Assembly (NCBI GenBank): GCA_015657535.1
Contig: JADHZB010000086.1
Coordinates: 1 to 16,483 of the forward strand
Source of the DNA: Nephromyces sp. MM_2019
Taxonomy: Eukaryota > Apicomplexa > Aconoidasida > Nephromycida
Reading direction: 5' to 3'
Length of the DNA: 16,483 bases
Shown: positions 8,789-16,483 of the stretch, one piece after another
How positions within the stretch are numbered: the first letter of the stretch is position 1
How the letters are laid out: each line of letters starts with the position of its first letter
Position numbers and translations under genes: made by a program
The notes under the pieces: model-generated
Seen by the model: only the letters and a program-made list of their open reading frames with translations
Databases searched by the model: none
What the model was told of the DNA's origin: nothing

Positions 8789-9667
8789 TTCTAACTTTTC
8801 AGGTGTTTATCGGAAAATGCTACAGCCTAGTTATGTACATGAAACCCAAATCTGAAAAAACTCATTTTATATGTAACACACACACTCTGCACCTGCAATA
8901 CCTCTCAGGTCAACCTAGTAACTGCGGCAAAGTCACGCACACTCACAAAATCTCATACACCAGGGCTACTGCACTCACGCAGAAGTAATTTTATAGACCC
9001 ACATGGCATCTCACACACACAGATGCTGTTACACTCACACACGTGCAGTCTCGCATACATGAATGTCACCTCACACACACGAAATCTCGCATACATGCAC
9101 GTCATCTCACGCACACATGCACACACTATCTCACCCACTCCCACGCGTGCGCAAGCTCACTCCCACAGATGTACACACACACTTGCTCATAGGATACCAC
9201 ATTTTATCATATCTGCATAGCTTCCCCCTACATTTCATTGGCGAAGCATGCAGGCCAAGCAAGTGTAATCTCTACAAAAAACTGTGGGTGTATGTACACC
9301 CAGAATATACTAATGCATACCGTAACCTGCTTCCAATTCACCAAAATTTTGGCAAATAAAGCTCAGATAAGAGCGAAGTATGTGCTGCCTCGCTTCCCTC
9401 ACTCTAGTTTTACGCGCGCCTTTACACACACAGATACACGTACGGACACAGAAACGCACACAGATACACGCACTCATATGAACACACGCACGTGTACTAG
9501 CACACAGATAAACACATGGATACATACAAGCAAACATAAAGAAACGTCCACACATACTCACGCATAAACATCCATATACGCACACGCGCATACGCACAGC
9601 CATATGCACAACCTTACATGCATACACAAAAGTCGCTTAATTATAATTATCCCACTGGGTGTGCTAG
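8789..9667. repeat. CA-rich spacer with a 36-base tandem pair
   Basis: Mostly CA repeats on the plus strand. Two copies of a unit starting TCTCGCATACATG lie at 9049-9084 and 9085-9120. Possible coding bits include a plus-strand frame at about 9238-9360 with LWVYVHPEY and NAYRNLLPIHQNF, but the near-palindrome GGGTGTATGTACACCC sits inside it and the minus strand is open there too, so I do not call a gene. Confidence 0.4.
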
Positions 9668-10273
9668 ATTTCCCTTATGGAGTATTAGGCTGGCAATTCA
9701 TGGGCTAGTCGATGAGATATATGAAGACGAGCAGCTTCTTCTCTGTGCTTATGGACTCTCTACCTCCTTTGAGCTTACGGTGCTTCAGGTACTCGCTACA
9801 GGGAAGAACCCCTCCTTCCTTTTGCCCAGTGCCTTCAATACTTCTCAAAGAATGAAAAGCCACACACATGTACACGTGCGCACTGGTGTACACACGCAAA
9901 GTATGCCCACACACATGCTTACCCATGGGCATACACACATGCAGACGTAAACATACACACACACACACACACACTCACACCAACATACACTCACACACGC
10001 ATACCCCGCCCAGACGCACAGCACACCTCGCACACCTTTCACATACACGCCTGCACCCTTTAAGACTTTTCCATGTGTGTGCACGAAGAGCTACTCTGCG
10101 TGTGCATATAGCCCCCACCAGTTTTCAAGCCTCATCTCTAATCTTTTTCCCAGTTAGTGGGGAGAAAGTTGAAGCAGCGCGTCGAGGAGGCAGAGATTCA
10201 CAGCGAGAGGAAGGCTTATCACCGAAAAGTTAATGATTCTACGCTTGTGTGCGGCGACTTTGAAAAAACTTGA
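9668..10273 (+). CDS. Candidate 3' part of an unrecognised plus-strand gene
   Basis: Two phase-compatible exons. The first, 9668-9788, follows GGTGTGCTAG and has one base plus 40 codons, with AIHGLVDEIYEDEQ and FELTVLQ, then the donor GTACTC. The second, 10154-10273, follows the very good acceptor TCTAATCTTTTTCCCAG; it has 39 codons with charged, helix-prone KLKQRVEEAEIHSERK, ending DFEKT then TGA. The upstream start is not located. The intron of 365 bases contains a clean CA run (about 9954-9973). No family is recognised. The minus strand of the first exon is partly open, so confidence is moderate. Confidence 0.42.
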
Positions 10274-10633
10274 AGAATAGAACTCTGAAGGAATCCTGCG
10301 TGGAGTATACGCACACCGGCAATGTCGTGGGCAATGGCATGTATTTCAGGGCGTACCTCGTATATGTTATAAGGATTATCGGTAAGGGCACACGCACACA
10401 GTGACAAACACACACACGCGTGCTCTCTCTTTTAGGCACATACACATGAAGAAGATATAGGCATTTGCTTTAGGGGTAGCGCAGATAGATACATGTGCTG
10501 CTCCTGTGGAAGGAGTCCAGGCATTATGTTTTAGGGGTAGGGCATAAACACACACACACACTCTGCGCTGGGGAGTAGTAACTCGAAGAAATCTCTAGGG
10601 CTAATGCTTGAAGGGCACCGCACACATACTCAG
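10274..10633. other. Spacer with frames open on both strands and a duplicated segment
   Basis: At about 10290-10380 both strands read openly: on plus VVGNGMYFRAYLVYVIRI before a GTAAGG site, on minus YEVRPEIHAIAHDIAGV. I cannot choose between them. At about 10460-10487 and 10519-10547 a unit GGCATT...TTTAGGGGTAG(C/G)GCA is duplicated with a period near 59. CA tracts lie at 10387-10420 and 10547-10562. Confidence 0.4.
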
Positions 10634-11093
10634 ACATCCCTGGGAGTATCAGCTGAAACTAGAGTGGGAGAGTGCTTTCTACCGTTGCCTCATATTAGCA
10701 AGGTATCAAGACGTGTGTGTATAAGCCTATCACTAGGCTCGTCGGCTAGAAAACTGAGAGGCTCTACTGGCTGTAGAAAGTTAACCATCGAAATCTCTAG
10801 AAGAGCAAAGAGAATCGCTCATGACACTCTCCAAACTTCCTACACACATCATTTGATTTTCTATGCAGCTTCATGCTTGCTTTTTTCCGTGTGTGTATGT
10901 GTGTGTGTGTATACACCGTGTGCTTCAAGCAGGCTTGTGTGCAATTGAGTTTCGAACTAACTTTGTGAGTGAGTGTTTTAAAGCGTTTATGTGCGCATTT
11001 CAAAGGTGTGTGTCCTGTAAGTATGTGTGCCTCACTGAGTGTATCACCCCCCCTCCCTGATGTGCTTAGTATATATGCATTGCGAAGGCATGA
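10634..11093 (+). CDS. Candidate 3' part of an unrecognised plus-strand gene
   Basis: Three phase-compatible exons: 10634-10702, 10750-10888 and 11070-11093. The first follows ATACTCAG and reads HPWEYQLKLEWESAFYRCLI before donor GTATCAAG. A 47-base intron leads to KLRGSTGCRKLTIEISRR..., ending in a hydrophobic run LIFYAASCLLFS at donor GTGTGTGTATG. The last exon follows TGATGTGCTTAG and gives YICIAKA then TGA. A C-terminal membrane anchor is possible. The minus strand at 10800-10880 is also open (starting MKLHRKSNDV), so the strand is not certain. The 5' part was not found. Confidence 0.38.
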
Positions 11094-11135
11094 TGGTATA
11101 AGTAGATTTCTTAGCTTCTTCTAGTTTCATGAAAC

Positions 11136-11275
11136 TCATCCACAGTCAACCTTAGAAACTCCAAAAAAATTATAGGGAGACGACACAGAGACCATCTTCT
11201 TCACATACACACGCACACACACACACTTACGCACACGCAGTCTTTTATGCTGCTCTCCAGCACTGACTGGTTTAG
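11136..11275 (-). CDS. Candidate 3' end of an unrecognised minus-strand gene
   Basis: Exon 11275-11231 (15 codons, LNQSVLESSIKDCVC) follows TGTGCTAG and ends at the excellent donor GTAAGTGTGTGTG. Exon 11198-11136 follows GTATGTGAAG and reads KMVSVSSPYNFFGVSK, ending DCG then TGA. Phases agree and the intron is 32 bases of almost pure TG. The gene would converge on the plus-strand gene ending at 11093, with 42 bases between the stops. No upstream exons were settled. Confidence 0.33.
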
Positions 11276-11748
11276 CTAGCACATAAATTGAGGCTTAGCT
11301 AGCGAATGAGCTTCACCAAAATCTTTAAGTTATATGCTTATGCCTATCCTGTAGCCTAGGCTTCTAGCTATCTTCCGGCTTGATGCTAGCAAGCTATCCT
11401 CAAGGCTGTCTATACTACCACGAGCTTATAAACATTCTAGCTTTGCATCTAACACACAATACTGCATGAAAATCAGTTGGAGAGCAGAAATAGACTTAAA
11501 GTTTGGTGTCTTAATTTGCTTTTCACGTTAAGAATGTGTGTGTGTGAAGCATTCATTCGCCTCTATAAGCTTCAGTTGTTGCTTGTGTGTGTGGGTTTGC
11601 TAACACTTGGAGGAGTTTCTCTAGTTGTTTGAGCGGGTCTGCTAGTATTTGAAGGAGATTCTCTACTAGTGTGCGGCTATTTTCTAAGTACAGGCGTGTG
11701 CTTGTGTGTGTTAACCAGTTTCTACACAACTTTAAGACAAACAACTAG
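11276..11748. other. Spacer with repeated GCTAGC hexamers
   Basis: GCTAGC or close variants occur at 11275, 11298 and 11387, with several more CTAG sites nearby. The rest is TG-rich on plus from 11535. Frames are short and open on both strands; no exon can be defended. Confidence 0.35.
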
Positions 11749-11847
11749 TATCTGCTCATAGCCCTCTTTCTTCGATTTGAAGAAGAGGATGCAATGAAAA
11801 CGGAATATTTCCACGAGGAACAGCTTGAAGATTACATTCTTATTTGA
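11749..11847. CDS. Strand-ambiguous coding-like block
   Basis: On plus, an acceptor AACAACTAG is followed by 32 codons (YLLIALFLRFEEEDAMKTEY then a charged tail) and TGA. On minus the same bases read NVIFKLFLVEIFRF with no stop until 11722. The plus start looks like the helix end IALLLRF of signal peptide peptidase, but the rest does not. A real exon is likely on one strand; I cannot say which. Confidence 0.25.
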
Positions 11848-12678
11848 AGACTTTCTTGATGGAATAAAGCGATGGCGCACACACACACATAGCAGCCCCA
11901 CCAAACAGCACACACATGTATAGCGAGCCACACACATAGCACGACACTAAAACATACAAAATAGCGCATTTGTCAAAGTACACGCACACAGGTACATCAC
12001 AGGTGTCGCACACGCATGGGCATACCAAACGCTACACTTACATACGCAAGCACAAAACCCCACACACACACAAACACAAAACTTCACACACAGTCGCATA
12101 CATATCAAATGCCGCACACATGCGCACATGCCAAACACCCACACACAATCCCCCGCATACACGCAAACACCAGCGCACACACACAAATCCCCGCACATAC
12201 CGAACACCCACACACAAGCTCCCGCACACACACACAAGCTCCCACACACACACAAACACCCGCGCACGCGAACTTCAAGTAGCCCACAGACGTTTCTACG
12301 TTTCTCACACGTCCGCGCCCGCTATTTGATGCTCGCTCCATAGCTACAAGCCCACCCAAGTAGACTCGCGCACACACAGCTCGAGAAGAAACGGGCGCTC
12401 ACGCACACACACAAAACACCGCACACAAATCCAATGCCAAGCGAAACAGGTTATGTGAATCTAAGCGGTCGCACACCCGCACACCCGCACACACGCAGAG
12501 TAACGTATATACAGTAGCACACACAAACACACGTATATAAGGGGTTTTACCCGGAAAAACATCTAAACAATGCTTATCCTTGCAGAGCTACGTAAAAGCT
12601 TAACCGAACGCTTAACTTTACTATGTAGATTTCATACTTTTTGCGCCTAACAAGACATCATCTTCAAGTGTTTACTTA
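11848..12678. repeat. Long CA-rich degenerate minisatellite block
   Basis: From 11878 to about 12540 the plus strand is dominated by CACACA with interspersed CCC. A unit around GCACATGCCAAACACCCAC is seen at 12124 and again at 12193 (period 69). Long frames here consist of His/Thr or Cys/Val repeats and are not genes. The remainder (12541-12678) has no recognised feature. Confidence 0.7.
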
Positions 12679-13130
12679 TTATAGCTGTTTAATGACGCCG
12701 GGACCTACGCACACACACATAGAGTGTGTTACCTTGTAAAGCCTTGATTAACCCGGACAAGTCTCTATAACAAAACACACACACACAATAACACATACAC
12801 ATGAACACACAGACATTAACACACACAGCAGCACACTCTTCTAAACAAGGAAAACTGCAAGGTAGACGCTCTTTCCACACACATCACATTCCCGTCATAC
12901 GGTGTGCATCTTGCGATTTCTATCTCGTTACGCTAGGGTTGCAGCTCAACGGTGTATCATCCACATCTACCACAAGCAGTTTCTGAAACTGGATGTATCT
13001 ATCGTTAACTCAGGAAACATAAAAGTCTGAGTGTACGTACACTCACCTACGCTACATAACCGACACACGCACACACACACTGAATAAATCCAAAACACAA
13101 TACTTGCATATCTAGCCTTCTCCTTCCCAT
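12679..13130 (-). CDS. Candidate small protein of about 81 residues, five exons
   Basis: The proposed exons are 13130-13079, 13008-12971, 12932-12835, 12764-12733 and 12704-12679, with all phases agreeing. The longest exon (32 codons) reads NEIEIARCTPYDGNVMCVE and RASTLQFSLFRR and follows CTGCAACCCTAG. The next is a 32-base exon DLSGLIKALQ with donor GTAACAC. The last gives PGVIKQL then TAA after GTGTGTGCGTAG. The ATG at 13130 (MGRRRLDMQ) is possible, but the same bases also read HNGKEKARYASIVFWIYS in another frame, so the 5' end is unsure. Two introns are short (38 and 28 bases). No family is recognised. Confidence 0.4.
13028..13045. repeat. Perfect 18-base palindrome TGAGTGTACGTACACTCA
   Basis: One of the self-complementary GTGTACGTACAC elements that recur across the window. 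It falls in the first proposed intron of the small minus-strand gene, about 20 bases before the acceptor. Confidence 0.9.
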
Positions 13131-13874
13131 TGTGTATATGCTCGGACACAAATACACACAAGTATTACTCTTTCAGCATGCAAATGGAACGCACACCACC
13201 TTCATAGAGATCACTGTTTTTCTATTTTTTTCCGCCTTCTCTTATTTTAGCAAAAGAACGAGAGAGAGAGAGAAAAACAGAGGGAAAAAGAGAGAGAGAG
13301 AAAGGGAGAAAGGGGTATATACACGCACACCCATAACATAAAAACCCAACACGCTCAAAACAACATACATACACACAACAAACTCAACTTAGCATACACA
13401 CGCATGTATCATATATAAAAATACGCACGCATATACATGAAATCTCTATATGGATACTCGTAATCTCTATAGCTTGGAGAAGAACCACTCATTCATTCTC
13501 TTTGTGTATGTCTGCGTGTGTTTCTCTGTGTGTGCGTATAACCGTCTATCAATCAATATTTCGCTTGCCATACGATATACCCACTCACGAAATCCTCTAT
13601 CTTACTGTACTAGTAATTCTCACACATACACAACGCCTATCATTTCTCCTTCTCATCTGCTATCGTTTGTGAAGGATATCTATTTATGAGATGATCCTAT
13701 TGGGAGGCTATCTAATAGGCAGCTGCCTCCAAGCCTGAGTAACTTCTTCAGAGAGCTTCCCCTCTAAAGAAGGTATAATTTTATGGGGAAGTGTGTGCAT
13801 TCTGAGACAGGAGTGTGTGTGTTTGTACAGAATTTTTTTTAGTGTGTGTGTTGGCTAAACATAACGACGACGGT
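13131..13874. other. Spacer with GA repeat and several weak frames
   Basis: A (GA)-rich run lies at 13258-13313, then the sequence GGGGTATATACACGC. On plus, an ATG at 13450 reads MDTRNLYSLEKNHSFILF before GTGTATGTCTG. On minus, an ATG at 13492 reads MSGSSPSYRDYEYPYRDFM, and a frame at 13240-13200 reads KAEKNRKTVISMK; these two could be 5' exons of the minus-strand gene to the left. Between 13690 and 13770 both strands are open. Nothing is firm. Confidence 0.35.
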
Positions 13875-15445
13875 TTAGAAAATAAGGAAAAGAGGAAGCC
13901 TCTCTAGAACTTTGAAGGGGAGCTTCGTAGCGAGGATAAAAGTGTAAGCGTGGTAGTCTGTGTGTGAGTGTTGGGCGAGTTTTGGCCGGAGTGGAGGGGG
14001 GAGGGAGAAGAGGAGGGAGATGAGGAGGGAGGAGGGGAGGGAGACGGGAAGGGAGAGAGTGAGAAAAGAGGAAGGAGAAGGGGAGGGAGAAGAGGCGGGA
14101 GAGAGTGAGAGAAAAGGAGGGAAAGAATAGGAATAGAGCGAAATGAGGAGAGAGAGACAATATGGGGAGAAGCACAAAGAGAGAGAGATGATTTCTGGGA
14201 AAGCTCCAGAAATAAGGGGTATATACAGCAATCGTGGAAGCATCACAAGATCACAACATTACAAGCCTGTCTCCCTCCAGGAAACAAAATTTAAAGCTCG
14301 CTCATGACAGCATCTGAGTGTTTTATCTCTCCCACACACGCAAAAATTGAAAGTTACCTGTTTGTAAGCGTGAAGAACTTCGCACAAAACCCTCCATTTA
14401 CCACTTTTTCTTGAGCTGTTTGTTACCAAATGACGCTCATTACTCACTTCTTCTGGTTTTGAGCTGAAATTAAATTTTTCAGCAGGAATTTCTCTGTTTC
14501 TTCCTCTTCTCCAGGATTTGCCGCTACTTTTTTTTGTGTTTTGAATGAAATTTTCGTGTGTTCTTGTAAAACTAGAGGAGGGAGGTATGTAGGGGTTAGA
14601 GAAAGTCAATCACGGCAGCTTGAAGGTGCTCACGTGAGGATGTAACGGCTTCTTCTATACCGAGAATGTTGAGAGAGAAGCGTTTTACTTGCGTACTAGG
14701 AGGGATAGCTTCTTGAAAACGATGCCAAAAAGTTCCGAAAGTCGACGTTTTTTCATGAAAATGTGGTGATTCTGTGTGCTATGATGAGGCAGTTTGTGTG
14801 TGTTTTGAAAAGGTAGCCTGTGTGTGTTTTGAGGAGGCAGATTATATGTGTGTATGCCTTATCTGAAAAACCTGTGAGCTATGATAAGATTTAGTAGTTT
14901 GAGGTATGTAGTATGCGTTAGAAGATGCAAGGTGGTGAAGTTTTACTGTTTGGAAAGGTAAAATGTCAGCTTGTGAGGCAAAAGTATCTCAGAGTCTATA
15001 GAATGATGAATTGTAGCAGAAAACTAAATGAACTCAGACCCACACATACACAGAGTGAGAGTCAGAGAGAGTGAGAGATAGCGAGAGAGAGAGGGTTAAA
15101 GAGAGTGTGTGAGAATCAGTGAGAGTAGCAGAAGGGTGTATATACAGCCACAGCTGAGCAAACTCTAAATAAATTTTCTTCTTAATGAATTTCCTTGTGT
15201 GTTAGGCTAGCTTATCTAGGGATTCATTATGTGTGTTATAGATTCTGCTTTGGGAGGTATGTGTGTGTCTATTTTGCGGAGGCTTTTTTATTATTACTGT
15301 TGAGGAATTGTGTGTATGTGTTCTACTGAAGATTTTTCACCTACTTATTCTTCATCTTCAGAACTTACCTTCAGAAGGTATTGCGGGAAAGTTACCCATT
15401 CACACACACATATACAGGGTAAGTGTAGTTTTATCTGCGAAGGCT
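13875..15445 (-). CDS. Unrecognised minus-strand multi-exon gene
   Basis: The best exons are 14771-14634 (45 codons, including GTFWHRFQEAIPPSTQVKR and LGIEEAVTSS; donor GTGAGC) and 14571-14448 (40 codons, TQKKVAANPGEEEETEKFLL; acceptor CCTCCCTCCTCTAG, donor GTGAGT). Then 14409-14358 (KSGKWRVLCEVLHAYKQ; donor CAG|GTAACT) and probably 13922-13875 (LPFKVLERLPLFLIF then TAA). These four are phase-consistent. Upstream, less sure, are 15445-15369 (EWVTFPQYLLK with donor GTAAGT) and frames near 15195 and 15010, whose phases I could not reconcile. The joined product is charged, helix-prone and soluble-looking in the middle. An intron of 38 (or 32) bases sits beside one of about 435. No family is recognised. 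Confidence 0.48.
13985..14190 (+). repeat. Purine-only-like tract (GGGAGGGAGAAGAGG units)
   Basis: For about 200 bases the plus strand is almost all G and A. On the minus strand it is a very long polypyrimidine tract upstream of the proposed last exon at 13922, so it may act in 3' splice site choice. Its mirror-like repeats could form triplex DNA. Frames running through it are artefacts. Confidence 0.8.
15050..15125 (+). repeat. GAGAGT-rich purine tract
   Basis: Repeats of GTGAGAG and GAGAGAG on plus; on minus this is CTCTCT sequence ending shortly before TGAGTTCATTTAG at about 15028, a good acceptor followed by an open frame (FSATIHHSIDSEILLPHKL). It supports minus-strand splicing here. Confidence 0.55.
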
Positions 15446-16043
15446 CTGCTGAAATCGTTAGTGAAAGTGTGTGCGTTTCTTCATTTGATTGAGTTGTACT
15501 GTAGTGTGATGGAGTGAGCTGCCTTTTTTGTGGTATATAATATGTGTGTGTGTGTGTCTTGTGATTAATCTATCTGACTCTTCTAACTAACGTATGTGTT
15601 TGTCTGGTGATTAATTGGTGTGCGTATTGTGTCACCATCCTATGCAGGTGTGTTGTAGTCTCTCTGTGTATGTGTCTTGTAATCAATCTGCGTGTTTGTG
15701 TTTTGATTAATGTGTGTGCGTATATCGTAGTCACTCTGTGTGTGTGGATGAACCTGTCGCTCAATGACTGTTTGTGTGTAAGCCAATGTCTCTGTGTGTG
15801 CATTTTCATCTTTATTCGTGTGCATTTGTGTATATTAATATCTGTGTGTGCGTTTTTTGTATCTTTGTGTGTGTTTTTCTTTTAATTCTTTTTAAAAGCA
15901 CTTTGCGACTCTTATTTCTCCCCTATCACTCCCCTGACACTTGTGTGTGTAGTCCTTACTCACTGGAAAACCCTCCTTCCATGGGCTCTGTACGGGGGGG
16001 GGTGGGTTTATCATCTTGAAGACTGCCTCCCACCCCTCCATAG
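15446..16043 (+). repeat. Degenerate TG minisatellite with TTGTGATTAATC units
   Basis: From 15541 to 15880 a unit near GTGTGTCTTGTGATTAATCT recurs at irregular spacing (clear copies near 15556, 15603, 15676 and 15703), separated by TGTGTGTG. The rest is pyrimidine-rich up to the plus-strand acceptor at 16043. Frames inside are Cys/Val repeats and not genes. Confidence 0.6.
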
Positions 16044-16483
16044 CCACTACAAGAAGATGCAGAAGTTTACAGATACTTGAAGATGGTTAAGCATAGTGAT
16101 TCAATAGCTAAGGGGGGTGACTACGTTAGTCAAAACCATCCTCATGAAGAGGAGTTGACGAGCATACGGAGCAGCTCCCAGCAGATTCCTACTGCAGGTG
16201 CGTGTATGTGTGTGTGTGTGTGTGCGTGTGTGTTGGTTGCTTTTGATATGTATGTGTTGTTGTGGGTTCGTTTGTATTTTTGTTTATGCAGTCGTGAGCT
16301 AGCTCTGTGTGTAGTTCTGCATAGTTGTGTGCGTGTGCTTCCTTACCATAGTATACGTTAGTGCTTTGACTTCCCAGAAACTCTTCGCTTGCTCAAAGCT
16401 TATAACTTGCACATTAGGAGCTGCTTGCATACCTTATAGTTACCACAATAATGATTGAGCACCTCTTTTACCCACACACACCA
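16044..16483 (+). CDS. Unrecognised plus-strand gene, partial at the right edge
   Basis: Exon 16044-16197 follows CCCACCCCTCCATAG and has 51 codons plus one base (PLQEDAEVYRYLKMVKHSDS and later EEELTSIRSSSQQIPTA). It ends at CTGCAG|GTGCGTGTATGTGTG. After a 180-base TG-rich intron, exon 16378-16438 follows the good acceptor TGCTTTGACTTCCCAG and reads TLRLLKAYNLHIRSCLHTL, phase-compatible, to a GTTACC donor. An internal ATG (16083) could be a start, but coding-like sequence precedes it, so these look like internal exons. The hydrophilic, mostly helical sequence gives no family. Confidence 0.45.

Noticed and set aside
9001..9180. CRISPR-like array
   Set aside because: The repeats are adjacent 36-base imperfect tandem units without unique spacers, in a eukaryotic intron-like setting.
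11749..11847. Signal peptide peptidase fragment, from the IALFLRF-like start
   Set aside because: No GxGD catalytic exon was found upstream, the sequence after the motif is charged instead of membrane-spanning, and a stop follows without the last two helices.
11947..12377. Long frames on both strands made of His/Thr or Cys/Val repeats
   Set aside because: They are translations of CA/TG repeats; no splice signals or non-repetitive content.
12932..12982. Minus-strand frame KLLVVDVDDTPLSCNPS as a full exon
   Set aside because: It gave a phase-consistent chain only by reducing the neighbouring exon to 20 bases. The longer frame NEIEIARCTPYDG (12932-12835), with an acceptor inside this stretch, explains more sequence.
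13855..14246. Long Ser/Leu/Pro-rich minus-strand frames
   Set aside because: They translate the polypurine/polypyrimidine tract and are low-complexity.

Overview
This window looks like nuclear DNA of a eukaryote, most likely a single-celled one. There is no prokaryotic layout: no long open frames, no Shine-Dalgarno sites, no operons. Coding sequence comes as short exons (about 24-200 bases) with GT...AG borders and compatible phases. Introns and spacers are loaded with degenerate TG repeats (CA on the other strand). TAA, TAG and TGA all serve as plausible stops and TGG reads as Trp, so the standard code fits. I cannot place the organism more closely. No tRNA, rRNA, CRISPR array, transposase or reverse transcriptase was seen.

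The one gene identified by homology is a minus-strand, nine-exon gene spanning 7200 down to 1489. It encodes a TMEM43 (LUMA)-like membrane protein of about 418 residues; the human protein has 400. Every exon phase agrees and conserved family blocks fall in order. Its eight introns (259-891 bases) hold most of the TG/CA repeats of the left half.

The rest is a set of small or partial genes that I could assemble but not name. By position they are: a minus-strand 3' end (804-1012); a plus-strand small Cys-containing protein (8147-8788, faintly like the complex III hinge subunit); two plus-strand fragments (9668-10273 and 10634-11093); a minus-strand 3' end (11136-11275) that converges on the preceding gene; a short strand-ambiguous block (11749-11847); a small minus-strand gene (12679-13130); a minus-strand multi-exon gene (13875-15445); and a plus-strand gene running off the right edge (16044-16483). 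These rest on open frames, splice signals and phase agreement, which is weak evidence for exons this short: one phase-consistent chain was discarded when a longer frame contradicted it.

The spacers carry tandem minisatellites of about 36-70 base units, perfect GTGTACGTACAC-type palindromes, a 200-base purine tract and a 230-base G-rich tract. The most interesting signal is how closely TG tracts are tied to 5' splice sites, together with two intron size classes (about 31-62 bases and about 180-890 bases). No joint function of the genes can be inferred.
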